Shown piece by piece: positions 43,783 through 53,710 of a stretch of DNA of 64,000 bases. Position numbers and translations under genes: made by a program. The notes under the pieces were generated by a model. It saw only the letters and a program-made list of their open reading frames with translations. It had not been told where the DNA came from and searched no databases. How positions within the stretch are numbered: position 1 is the stretch's first letter; each line of letters starts with the position of its first letter. Origin of the DNA: Sweltsa coloradensis (taxonomy: Eukaryota; Arthropoda; Insecta; Plecoptera; Chloroperlidae); assembly GCA_024449915.1 (NCBI GenBank), contig JAMZAV010000355.1, positions 370,449 through 434,448 of the forward strand, read 5' to 3'.

Positions 43783-43835
<53 letters not shown>
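43783..43835. repeat. (AAT)n on the truncated 5' side of LINE copy D
   Basis: AAT array directly against the 5' truncation of copy D. A tail cannot lie on the 5' side, so this represents pre-existing target sequence or a target duplication. HINE-3 copy 3 begins at its right edge. Confidence 0.85.
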
Positions 43836-43836
<1 letters not shown>

Positions 43837-44785
43837 TGGATGAGCGAAGCGAAGACTACAATTTCAATTTTTTTTTTTTTTACTTACGCTACCCCAAGAA
43901 AAATAACTCGGGTGTTTTGTTTTTTGGATGAGCGAAGCGAAGATTCCATTTCACTACACTGGAGGAAAAAATCCGGAATGTTTTTTTTTTGTTGTATTTT
44001 TGTGTGTTTGTCCACACGATTCCGGCTAAACCGATACTCCAATTAAAATGAAATTTTATGGAGGCCTTCGAAATCTCTGAACTGCCACGTTTTTGAGCGC
44101 AATCGAAAAATTATTTCTCATTAAAATCGCAATTTTACGATTTTTTTCGATTTTTTAAAAAATTCTTTACTTATAACACCTACATGCTTTATCCGATTGT
44201 AATGATTTTTTCACAGAATATTAATTTTATAAATTTATATATTCGTGTGAAATTTGAGCGCCATCAAATAATTATTTCTTATGAAAATCGCAATTTTACG
44301 ATTTTTTTATTTTTTTAAATTTCGATTTACTAAAAAAATTAAAATTTAAGTTTATTTTTTATTTTATTAAAATTAGATTTTTTTTAAATCTTCAACAGTA
44401 ATGATTTTTTCACAGAACAACAGAAAATCCGCAGAACACATGGCAGCTCAATACACAAATTACGCTCATCCAACAACGCGGCGGGACTAAAGCGTTTTTT
44501 GTCTGTTTGTTCGCTCTCTACTGGGTAAACGGCATAAGCGATCTTGATGAAAATTGGAGGGGACCTTCGAAATCTCTGAACTTAGACTTGCCACGTTTTT
44601 TGTACAATTGATTAAATATTCCTTATGATTATCGTTCTTTTACGATTTTTTCCGATTTTTATTGCAATATTTTTGTGATATTTGTGCCGATTCTGACCAA
44701 ACGGGTGAGGCTACAACATTCATATTTTACATGGACATTAAGATAATGGTGACGCGACTAAAAAAGCGTTCGCGAAGCGGCCTTG
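43836..44785 (+). mobile_element. HINE-3 copy 3, split by HINE-2
   Basis: 5' part 43836-43923 (TTGGATGAGCGAAGCGAAG, then 'cttacgctaccccaag'). 3' part from about 44500 ('tttgtctgtttgttcgctct') to GCGTTCGCGAAGCGGCCTTG at 44766-44785. HINE-3 copy 2 shows 'gtgttttgtttttg' and 'tttgtctgtttgttagctct' adjacent, which proves the split. The 3' terminal CTAG has become CTTG, and part of the internal units is missing. Confidence 0.75.
43924..44499 (+). mobile_element. HINE-2 copy nested in HINE-3
   Basis: 5' end TTGGATGAGCGAAGCGAAG followed by 'attccatttcactacactgg'; 3' side CGCTCATCCAACAACGCGGC, then GGGACTAAAGCG. It loses its last bases (CCTAG) at the junction with HINE-3, so the exact right boundary is unclear. 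About two internal ~160 bp units. Confidence 0.75.
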
Positions 44786-44794
44786 TAATAATAA

Positions 44795-44840
44795 CTAGGA
44801 AACGCTCAGTTAGACGCGTTGATAAGCGAGCACGTGCTAT
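44795..44840 (-). mobile_element. HINE-4-like 3' terminus fragment
   Basis: CTAGGAAACGCTCAGTTAGACGCGTTG and 'ataagcgagcacgtgc' match the HINE-4 terminal hairpin and subterminal repeat, but no HINE-4 body follows. Confidence 0.55.
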
Positions 44841-44849
44841 AGCTGGTAA

Positions 44850-44990
44850 CCGGACGATTTGCCAGGCAGACAATTTGCCAGGGTCAATTTTGAGGGGCTA
44901 GGACAATTTGCCAGGCAAGTGTATGAGGTCACGGAGGGGCTAGGACAACTTGCCAGGCATTAATAAAGGGCAAGGACAATTTGCCAGGCT
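44850..44990. repeat. Irregular repeat of a GACAATTTGCCAGG motif
   Basis: GACAATTTGCCAGG or close variants occur near 44868, 44901, 44944 and 44974, with a related block at 44852, at uneven spacing and in the same orientation. No gene is nearby. It is a short degenerate cluster of unknown origin. Confidence 0.6.
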
Positions 44991-45599
44991 GGTGTTGACA
45001 TTGACAGGAGCACGTGGTAACACATATCTGAACTGCAGGAAGAGTAATGCCAAGCACTGAACGAGACATGAGACATACACATACACAGCAACGTCGAAAC
45101 AAAGGGACAATGTGGTATAGTTCTTGTCAGATCCCTGAAATTCCTGAGGAGGCGGAGTTATACCTCCCCCCCCCCCCAACCAATAGAAAAATGATAAATT
45201 TATAAATTTATATTTTACGATTGTATTCCAAATAATTATAAATTACTAAATATGAGTGTTAAGAGCCTTTGAAACCAAGTTACCAACTATGTATCTGCTT
45301 GATTCTCAAATTTAGTATTTTGGAGCACATTAAAGCTTTAACATTATTTTTTGTAGCAAATTGATGAATTATTTTTCCCAGTTTTAATGAGGTAAAAGGT
45401 GAAAAATTAATTATGGTGAGGTTTATTTGCCTTTGAAATGGATGAATACAAGTTAACTTAAAACAAAGAAATAACCCAAATTCATCACTAATATGCATTG
45501 TGTCAACCTCATTTAAAGTAAACAATTGTATTTTGTCGAGTTTTTAAATATCACAAAAGCAAATTTAGTATCCAATCTCAAAACGCTAAATTCAAACAT

Positions 45600-45825
45600 C
45601 TTCCCAGCAAACAGAAATCATCTTGCCCGCATAATGCCCGCATCCCTGCCCGCAAGTTGCCCGTACGGGCCCCGTACGGGCATGCCATGAGGGCGCCCTT
45701 AAAAATATGTCACCCCCACCCGCATCCTGCCCGTACGGGCAAGCCCGCATTGTAGCGCATCCTGCCCATACTGGCAAGCCCGCATTGTGGCTCATCCTGC
45801 CGTTACATGCAAGTCCACGTACGCT
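45600..45825. repeat. Palindrome-containing repeat (GCCCGTACGGGC)
   Basis: GCCCGTACGGGC at 45659-45670 and 45729-45740, a broken form at 45765-45776, and an overlapping CCCCGTACGGGC at 45669-45680. Units 'cgcatcctgcccgtacgggc' plus 'aagcccgcattgt' recur three times with a period of about 36-40 bp, the last degenerating. No open frame is convincing. It is a GC-rich palindromic minisatellite in an A/T-rich context. Confidence 0.7.
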
Positions 45826-45988
45826 ACGCCATCTAGTATACACGCAAGTAACCCACGAACCAAAAATAAGAATAACAAAATTTAAAAAATAATCACTTTT
45901 AAGGGGTTTTACGAACTTCATATTAGAGATCGATAAGGAGAGAACAAGTACAATTATATAGACAGAACATCAGAAGTATAAATTTTAT

Positions 45989-46070
45989 CGCCAAGACCCG
46001 GACTCGAACACGAGACACCTTCCTCCACTTCCGGACGCGTTACCCACTCGGACACTGCACCTGTGAGTAA
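45989..46070 (-). tRNA. tRNA-like sequence / SINE head (not a confirmed tRNA gene)
   Basis: Minus strand: A-box-like GTCCGAGTGGGTAACGCG and B-box TGTTCGAGTCCGG are correctly ordered and spaced. The A-box region resembles that of Leu/Ser-type tRNAs, but acceptor-stem pairing is poor and no good anticodon loop is evident. It is most likely a tRNA pseudogene or the head of a tRNA-derived SINE; no tail or second copy was recognised. Confidence 0.4.
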
Positions 46071-46698
46071 CTGGGCGCGTTAGCTGGCTTACGAGCGTCT
46101 TTAGCCCATGTGCGTGTATTGCGGAACGTAGCACTGCATACGCTACTTGCGTTTTTGGTATAATTTGTTATGTGTTTTGTTTTATTTTGTTTCTTCAACT
46201 TATGGTTCATGATTTTTTAACTTAAAATAAATATTTTAACTTAGATACTTTCATTATTTGTTTCATTGATAGACCTACTTCAGGTAATATACTGAAATGA
46301 AACATACTCAAATACTAATCGTAATGTAGAGAATAACCTTGATTATATTGGTTCTTAAATTTAAAATAAGTGAAGACATGACATTCAGCAGATAAAATGT
46401 TTTTTTTAAATAGACTTAAAAATCTACATGAACATTTAACAAGAACAAAAATAGGCTTATTGGATTGTACAATAACCAAACAAGCACTGACCAAAATTAA
46501 TTTTGTATAGTAGGTGAGACTTAATTAACTTAATGTGAAACTTAAAAAAAAATGTGTATATACAATTTCGGAGAGAATGCGTGAGGATTTGCTAAGAAAT
46601 AATTATAATATGAATGTAATTGTACAATGTAGTGCTAATACATAATGTTGTGAAATATAATGGAAGTGTCATAAATCATTCATAATAGACTTAAATCA

Positions 46699-46732
<34 letters not shown>
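46071..46732. other. Non-genic A/T-rich stretch ending in (AT)n
   Basis: No gene is supported. An (AT)n microsatellite at 46701-46732 is the insertion site of the BEL/Pao element. Confidence 0.5.
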
Positions 46733-46735
<3 letters not shown>

Positions 46736-47337
46736 ATGCGCCAGTGTTCTTATTAGTTAGTTCTAGTTTTGTATTTTCCGCTTCATTGTCTATGCATCAT
46801 TCTGTCTTGTTATTTCACCCTGTGTTTCCCCTCTTTCCCCTACTTAACCAGTTTTCGTTATCTATTCTTGCCCTGACTTTGCGTCAGTCTGTCGTTCGTT
46901 GTCTGCCTACCTCCGTAGGACACAGTTCGTCTCTCGACTGCTCAGGGAGCACCTCAAACCCTGTCAGTCTCCAGTCTCAAGTCTCCAAACAGTAAACAGT
47001 CTCATTCACAAATTCAAGTTTTAAAGTGTTACGCTCCTGTGCTACAAGCCTTGTTGTTCTCCGTCGCTGCGCTCTTCTACGCCTGTCTTCGAGTTGTTCT
47101 CGTCTGTGCTGCCCGGCTCAAATTTGGCGGGCATTTATTCTTCTTTTTATTTTTCCCTAACTCGGTTTTTTAACCCCTTTTTCTATCTCCTGCGGGGGCA
47201 CTACCAATTTAGCCCACGCGCCCCCCATTACTGGCCATTTTCTCAAGCCCACACAACAATGGGTAAGTTTGTTTTGATTCTTTTTCTAAAATTTTACAGC
47301 CCATTTTTATTCCCCTCGGGCCTGGGCCCTTTTAACA
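46733..47337 (+). repeat. 5' LTR of the BEL/Pao element
   Basis: 605 bp. The first ~110 bp are almost identical to the 3' LTR; the rest is alignable throughout. It ends ...CTTTTAACA. The element-internal TTTTGGTCC follows at 47338. Confidence 0.85.
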
Positions 47338-49850
47338 TTTTGGTCCTCCGGGCCCGAATATATTCTTTCATTTGAAGACATTTCGGTATCTCGAGAAAGA
47401 TTTTAAACCATTTCTCTCGGTTATTCGCGTTGCACTGTGTTTCCACCTCGTATGTCATTTTCTTTGCCCTTGTGTTCTCGTGTATTTCTTCCCCTCGTGT
47501 ATTTTGTCCCCGTTTTACCATTGGGGAATCGAGTCGTGCCCATCTCTGGTATTGTCAATTTTTTCGATCGAGTGAAAAACTCGTTTTGTTTTCCTCAATC
47601 ACTCTCGCTGGTTTTGAAAGTTTTTTGCATATACCGTCGTTCGTTGCACTGTCTCGTGTTACTTCCAGTCACATTCTCTCTCTCGTTCGCTCACGCTTTG
47701 TAAAAAAAAACTTTCATACTTTTTAGTCATTCTCGCTCGATTTTTGTACTTCGAATTTTTATTAACTTTTTATTTTCCGCAAGGAACCCAAAATTCCGAA
47801 CAAAAACGTCTCGATCTAAACCCCAAAATGTCTACCCCAGTGTACAACGTCCCATGACTAATTCTTAATCAAATTCCTGGTGAGTGTATTCTGTCGGGCC
47901 CTTTTTAAAAAGTTATCGACCCTGGAAACGAACTTCCAAGATTACAATCAGCTCTAAAGACCTGAACGCAAAATCTTTGCCCCGACGACACCCATAGATA
48001 CTGAGCAAGCTCAAGCAAGCTTTGAAACTTCTGTTTGGCGCTCAGTCCGTTTTCTCTGCAGAAAAATTTGTCAGGAACAAGTAGGGGTTAACCTACGGTC
48101 GCCCAAAAATCCCATTTCGTTTCCTAGATCGAAATCCCTACTTTTCAGGTGATATTGCTAATTGGAAGAATATTTTCGCTCTTCAATCTCTCATCATGAG
48201 AACCAATCTTAAAAATGTTCAAAAAATTTCTTATTTAAAAACCCGTGCTGATATGCTTGCCCGATATCGGGGTTTCAAACTCGAACGAAGTTTCCCGCAG
48301 CTTTCAAAGCTCTTTTCTCTCGCTATCAAAAAAAATCGCTTGTTAGCTAGCCTCTATGTTAGAAGATTTTAGAATTACGCCTCTAAAAAGCATCTCATGC
48401 AAGCCTTCAAAAAGTTTCCCCAGCGTGCATCGTAACTCCTTGTGCTTAAAAGCTTTTAATTTCCCGATTTGGCGATTTTTTGTTGCTCCTTTGACTTTGT
48501 TAAACCTTACCCCAAAAAACTCGCAAAGCTTTTGAAAAAAAGATCATTTGACGCTACACCGACGTAAAGCTCGTCATGAATTTATCGGGAACAGTCTCGA
48601 ATACGGAGCTGTGTGCAGAGGTAAATAAACAAACGACCGTCTTGTCAAATCTTCTCCTGTCAAGAGGATTTTAAATTTATGCTCGCGGCTAAAAAGAACC
48701 CAACCTCCCCCGCCTCGTGGCCCGGGGGTTGCGCTGATATCTCAGCTCTAGTGTCAAGCGGCATCCTGCGTCCCCCTTTGTAAACAAGCCCTTTTATTTT
48801 TCAGTGCGAAAGTTTTGGGGAAACAATCCCTCGATGACAAAAACCACACGCGCAAAGCTTGCGGCGTTGTTTTTTTCTGCATGGGCCGCACAGAAGTTTC
48901 CCGTCACTTCAAAAAGCCCCTTGCTTACATGTGGGAGCAATCGCCCATCATTCGTTGTTGCATTCGTCGGGCAGTCTCCTCTTCTCATGGCAATCTCAAG
49001 TCGATACCTCCCCCCTTCAGGAAGTGCATTCCCCTCTCAAGACGCTGGTGTCTGTCCCAAGTTCTCCATGCCCACTCCGATACTCGCCCTAGTCAGCAGA
49101 CAGTGCGTTGGGTACCGTTCGCGCGTTGATACCCCGATCTCATGGACGTTTTTAACCCCTTCCCAGCGGTGGTGGACCCTGGCCGCAGGTTTGGCCATCC
49201 CCTCGTTCCCTGGTCCCCGAAAACTAGGGCCCGAAAGTTCAAATAGCCGTGGCCGAACTCTCGGGAATAGGTCTCGCAGCCCACAGGTAGCGGCCCAATT
49301 GCAAATGCACCTTTCATCGCGCCTCGTTCCTAGAAAGGACTTCACGTTTAAGCTCTCGTCCTCCGACCATAGCCAATCACCTCCCGACTTGTCACATTTC
49401 TCGCGAAGTTCTCGAACTTTTTTCGTGGCATGCCCCTTGCTGATACTAATTTTCATGTACCCGATAAAGTCGATTTTTTGATTGGGGGCCGCCCTCTACC
49501 CAGAGATCCTGAATAGGTCAGGTGACCACGTCCGTGGCGGTAGTCCGTCGCCATCAACACCGTTTTTCGGGTGGGTAGTCTTAGGACCAAGTCGTTCTCT
49601 CGAACCGTCTTCCGATTTCTTGTCTCTCGTTCGCTTGCTCCTCAACTCTTGAGCGAAACCTGCGCCTCTTTTGGGAGACGGAAGAAGTTCCCCGCCCTCC
49701 GGAAGTAGATCCCGAGGATCAGCTGTGGTGAGCGTCATCCTCTTGATTCACACACACGCGACGCAAGTGGACGTCTTCTGGGGCCTCTCCCCTCCAAGCC
49801 ATCATGTTCTACTCTCGGGCGCAATCGCGAAGTCGCACTCCGAAACAATC
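47338..49850 (+). pseudogene. BEL/Pao 5' leader and gag region, broken
   Basis: Readable gag traces lie in alternating frames. The clearest is a zinc-knuckle block at about 48865-48980, where three frames together show cysteines and an HHSLLH signature typical of BEL gag. No frame exceeds a few tens of codons with recognisable sequence. Long open frames on the minus strand at 49037-49740 are by-products. The pattern is many single-base indels rather than large deletions. Confidence 0.65.
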
Positions 49851-50420
49851 TTAGTTTTGAAGCGACGATTGCATGCAACCCCCGAGCATGATGAAGCTTA
49901 TCGGAAGTTCATGCAAGAATATGAACAACTGCAACATATGCAGCCCCCCCTCTACTCCTTCGAGCTACATCATTCCTCTTCATTGCGTCCCCAAGCTCAC
50001 TAGCCAGTCAAAACTGCGATTTGTGTTAAAACGCCTCCTCTCCTGACGAGAAGGGCGTGTCTCTTCATCAGCCTCTCCTGAGCGAACCAAATCTTCAACG
50101 TAGGCTCTCCAGTGTCATCACTTCCTTCCGTACTCAAAGCTTCAGGGTCCCTCGCGCTTTCCCCGTGATTGTACCTCTCGCTGCATCGTCGGCTTCTGTG
50201 ACGCCTCAGAGAAAGCCAAACGCTGCTGTGCTGTATCTGCACACGCAAAACCAGCCCCTCTCCCTCTCACGTTAGTCTCTTTGCGCGCGAAGAGCAAGGT
50301 TGCTCCCGTCAAACCCATGACCATTCCTAAGCTGGAGCTTTCAGCTGCACTCCTCCTCACTAGGTTGCTCCGCGTTACTCTCCCCTCGCTGGAACCTCTT
50401 AATCTCACCCTCGGTACATC
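49851..50420 (+). pseudogene. BEL/Pao RT-RNase H junction with RT core deleted
   Basis: EHDEAYRKFMQEYEQLQHM (about 49886-49942), followed in shifted frames by 'KLTS' and 'LRFVLN', corresponds to the entry of a BEL RT. At 50094-50140 a GP.LQ/SVITSFRT block is recognisable. From 50165 the sequence already matches the RNase H entry (DAS, AAVLYLHT), then SKVAPVKPMTIPKLELSAAL. The YxDD-containing palm is absent, implying a deletion of roughly 0.8-1 kb (estimated from the family). Confidence 0.7.
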
Positions 50421-50859
50421 TCTTTACTGACTCGCAGATCGCCCCTCTCGTGGCTTTCTACTCCTCCTCATCGCCTAAAGACTTTCGTCGCGAATCGCGT
50501 AGTGGAAGTCCTTGAGAGCACTTCACCTATGACTGGGCCCTGTACCTTCCGGGGAAAAACCCCCGCCGCCTGCGCCTCTCGGGGTTTAACCCCAGCTCAG
50601 CTTCTTGAGCATCCGTTATGGCTCTCTGGGCCGGTTCCTACACCATGCTCTGTTTCACTGGCGGAGATCCTCGCCCTCGTTGGACTGTAGCTATGAGCTG
50701 CCCAGCTGAAACCGCAGGCAGTCACTCTTATCGTCATGTCGATGCTCCTGAACTCTGTTAGTGAACTTTCAAAAGTTTTCTTCACTCCTCAAAGCTCAAC
50801 GGTGTTTGCCTGGGTGTTTCTTTTCTCTCGACTCCTTTTAGCGAACACTTGAAGGTCTC

Positions 50860-52075
50860 ACCTCCCACTGCACGGGGGACCCCAGGAATTAAAGACTCTC
50901 TGGACCTCTTCGTTAAAATCACTCAGCAGCATTATTATGCTAAAGATCCGCCAGCTTGCTCAGGATCAACAAGTTTCTGCCAGGCTCGCCTCTCTCAAGC
51001 CTTTCCGGGAAACCCCTCTGGGTTTCTCAGGGTGGGCGGACGTTTGCGTCATTCTTCCCTCAATGAAGAAGCGCGCCATCCTCTCCTCCTTCCTAAGGAG
51101 GCCCACTTGTCGGCTCTCATTTGTGATTCTTATCAAAAGTCCTCTTTGCATTCCGGCCCCTAAAAACAGTTCAGGCTTTGATACAACAGTTCTATTGGAT
51201 TGTTTCTCTGCGTGGGTTGCTTCGTCAACGTATTCATCAGTGTCTCACTTGCCACAAGTTTCGCATTAAGCCCCTCCAGCCTCAGATGGCTGATCTTCCT
51301 GATCCCGCGTGCAAAGTTCTCGAGTCTTTTCTCATGTCGGAACAGACTTCGCCGGACCTTTTCATGGTAAAATCCAGCATGCGTCGGAAACGCACCTCTC
51401 ACCAAAGGGGATCTCTGCGTTTTCGTATGCATGGCCCCTAAAGCAGTCCATCTCGAAATGGTCTCAGAGCTGTCCACGGAAGCTTTCCTGGCTTGTCTTG
51501 ACCGATTTCTTTCTCGGAGAGGCCTACCCTCAGACACTTATTTTGATTGCGGTTTGTAACTACGTAGGACAGCTAGGCAGCTCCGTGAACTTTACGATTT
51601 TCTTTCGCACTCCGAAATTTTCCCCTCTCCAGCGCACTTGCCCTCTCGTCAAGTCCCTTGGCATTTTAACCCCCCTTATGCCCCTAATTTCGGCGGCCTC
51701 TGGGAGGCAGTAGTTAAATCTGCCAAAGCTCTGCTCTAAACCGGGTCATTGGAGACACCTCCCTCACTCATGAGGAGTATGCCCCTTTATTCGCTCGCAT
51801 AGAGGCCCTGCTCAATAGCCGTCCTCTATGTGCCTACTCCGGTGACCCTGCTGAAGGTATCAATTATCTTAGTCCTGGTCACTTTCTAATCGGGGCTCCC
51901 CTTCTTTTCTCCCCCTGAACGTCTCCTGGACGACAACGTCCAAGCCCTTTGGCTCGTTGGCATCGTGTTCGAACAGCTTCAAACCCGACCTTCTGGAACC
52001 GCTGGGGCGAACGAATATCTGCATACGCTAATGCAGCGTAGCAAGTGGTTAGTGGAAGCTCCACGCTGAAGGTAG
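50860..52075 (+). pseudogene. BEL/Pao integrase region, frame-broken
   Basis: In order: LRVGGRLRHSSLNEEARHPL (51026-51086), then the HHCC zinc-binding part with CLTCHKFRIKP (51240-51272), the first catalytic block TDFAGPF (~51331), KAVHLEMVSELSTEAF in another frame (~51438), the second acidic block FDCG (~51545), and NFGGLWEAVVKSAK bearing the glutamate (~51690-51730). C-terminal sequence with NSRPLCAYSGDP and the GHFLIGAPL block follows to 52070. All expected integrase landmarks are present but spread over three frames. Confidence 0.8.
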
Positions 52076-52353
52076 GGGGACGTAGTTTTTTTCTTTTCGC
52101 CCTCTACTAGTCCTCTTCTTGCCGATCGGGCGTGTGGAAAATCTCTTCCCCTGTCGTGATGGTGTTTCCCGCGTCGCCCCCAATACGTTCGGCGTCCCGG
52201 TGTTTTATACCAGATCAGTCAATAAACTGGTAACGCTTCCTTCTGCTTAACTGCGAAGAGAGCTTCTCGTATCGTTTCTTTTTTGGGTTTTTGTTTTGGG
52301 TTTTCGTATTAGTTTTAGAAAAATGGTTTTCGTTCCCTTTTTGGTGGGCGGTA

Positions 52354-52946
52354 TGTATGCGCCAGTGTTCTTATAAGTTAGTTCTAGTTTTGTATTTTCC
52401 GCTTCATTGTCAATGCATCATTCTGTTTGTTTGTTTCACCCCCGTGTTTCCCCTCTTTCCCCTACTTAACCAGTTTTCTTTATCTTTTCTTGCCTGACTT
52501 TGCGTCAGTCGTCGTTTGTTGTTGCCACCTCCGTAGGACAAGTTCGTTCTCACGCTCAGAGAGCACCTCAAACCCTGTCAGTCTCCATCTCAAGTCCCCC
52601 AAAAACAGTAAACAGTTCATCACAAATTCAAGTTCAAAGGTTACGTCTGTGCTAAAAGCCTTTTTGTTCTCCGTCGTCATTTTTCTACGCCTGTTTTCGA
52701 TTTGTTCTCGTCTTTTGCTGTCCTGGCTCAACTCTTGGCAGGCATTTTTTTTCTTTTATTTTCCTAACTCGAGTTCTTTAACCCTTTTCTATCCCTGCGG
52801 GGGGCATACCAACTTTAGCCCCCTGCGCCCCCCACTTACTGGCCATTTTTTCCAAGCCCCAACAACAATCTGGGTAAGTTTTTTTTTTGATTCTTTTTCT
52901 ACAAATTTACAGTCCACTATTATTCACCTCGGCCTCGGCCTTAACA
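52354..52946 (+). repeat. 3' LTR of the BEL/Pao element
   Basis: 593 bp, 12 bp shorter than the 5' LTR. Differences are dominated by scattered short deletions and homopolymer changes rather than substitutions. It ends ...CCTTAACA followed by TATAT. Confidence 0.85.
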
Positions 52947-52951
52947 TATAT

Positions 52952-53710
52952 TAATATATATATATTTATGGATTGTTGTGGGTTTTTCGCGGCCCGTCAT
53001 AGGATAAAAAAAGGACTTGGGTGAAACCGCGTCAAAAAATAAGAGAACCGGGGCAGAACCGGGGTCCACCGACGTTTCGTCTGACTACGTCAGACTTTTT
53101 CAAGGTTGACGTGATCTACGGGGTTGAGTCACGTGGTGGCCCAAGACGCAGGGGCCCGCCTTATATAGTTTCGGCTGAAGGTGCGGGGCGGCGAGGTCAT
53201 ATCTTTGAAAAGGTGGGGGCGGCGATGTCAACGATAAAAAATATACGGATGGTGGCAATTTAGAAACAAAATGCACAGCTTTCTGTAGTGAAACCATTTT
53301 TGTCCGGCTTTTGTATAGGGCCTGTTGGTTGTCTTTTTAAAAGTTTTTTGTGCTTGGGAATTATTAACCTTTTCAGAATGACCCCGCCGCCCCGCACCTA
53401 TTTTCTATATAACCCCGCCGCCCCCGCACCTTCAGCCGGGTATATAAGGCCGGGCACTGCGTGCTTTCCCAACCACGTGACTCCAACCCCAACAAAAAAC
53501 TCAAAAACAACACGTATTAAAGATGAATAAATTTACATATTGCGCCAAGTATCAAATTTTAAAGATCCTCCAAAAAAACAAACAAACAGACTTGTCATTC
53601 AAATCAAATCTTAAAGCAAAAAAACAGGGTAAAAATAAAAATATTTTAAATTTGAACAACGCAATAAAATTTATAATGAAAAGAAATTTGGGAATGGATG
53701 AATGATTGGG
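52952..53710 (+). mobile_element. Penelope-like fragment with inverted terminal segment
   Basis: About 53110-53215 is repeated in inverted orientation at about 53385-53505. Both copies contain 'ccgcaccttcagcc', 'tatataaggc'-like TATA sequence and 'accacgtgactc', as expected of a Penelope-like pseudo-LTR arrangement. The minus-strand hammerhead-like motif lies at 53066-53106. A 60-codon frame starts at 53523 just downstream of the TATATAAGGCCGGGC promoter-like block, but is lysine-rich and unrecognised. No RT domain is seen. Confidence 0.45.
53066..53106 (-). ncRNA. Hammerhead-like motif
   Basis: Minus strand: CCTTGAAAAA, a perfect 7-bp stem GTCTGAC/GTCAGAC with 3-nt loop, then GAAACGTCGGTGG. 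Same order of blocks as at 34475-34516 with a completely different but fully paired stem, so structure rather than sequence is conserved. The CUGANGA box is eroded (CUUGAAA), so cleavage activity is doubtful. Confidence 0.4.

Larger units (their letters stand above)
46733..52946 (+). mobile_element. BEL/Pao LTR retrotransposon, 6.2 kb, defective
   Basis: Two LTRs (46733-47337 and 52354-52946) beginning TGTATGCGCCAGTG and ending in CA, flanked by TATAT on both sides (46728-46732, 52947-52951): the 5-bp duplication typical of this superfamily. The internal region opens with TTTTGGTCCTCCGGGCC, a style common in BEL elements. Coding is readable only across many frame changes: gag zinc knuckle (~48870-48980), start of RT (~49860-50030), RNase H (~50165-50400), integrase (50940-52070). 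The RT catalytic core is missing between about 50140 and 50165. It cannot be autonomous. Confidence 0.9.

Noticed and set aside
45989..46070. A functional tRNA gene
   Set aside because: A- and B-boxes are good but the acceptor stem and anticodon arm do not pair convincingly, so it is listed only as tRNA-like at low confidence.
49037..49456. Minus-strand and alternative-frame ORFs across the BEL/Pao region (48794-51537)
   Set aside because: By-products of GC-richer sequence opposite or out of frame with recognisable BEL coding motifs.
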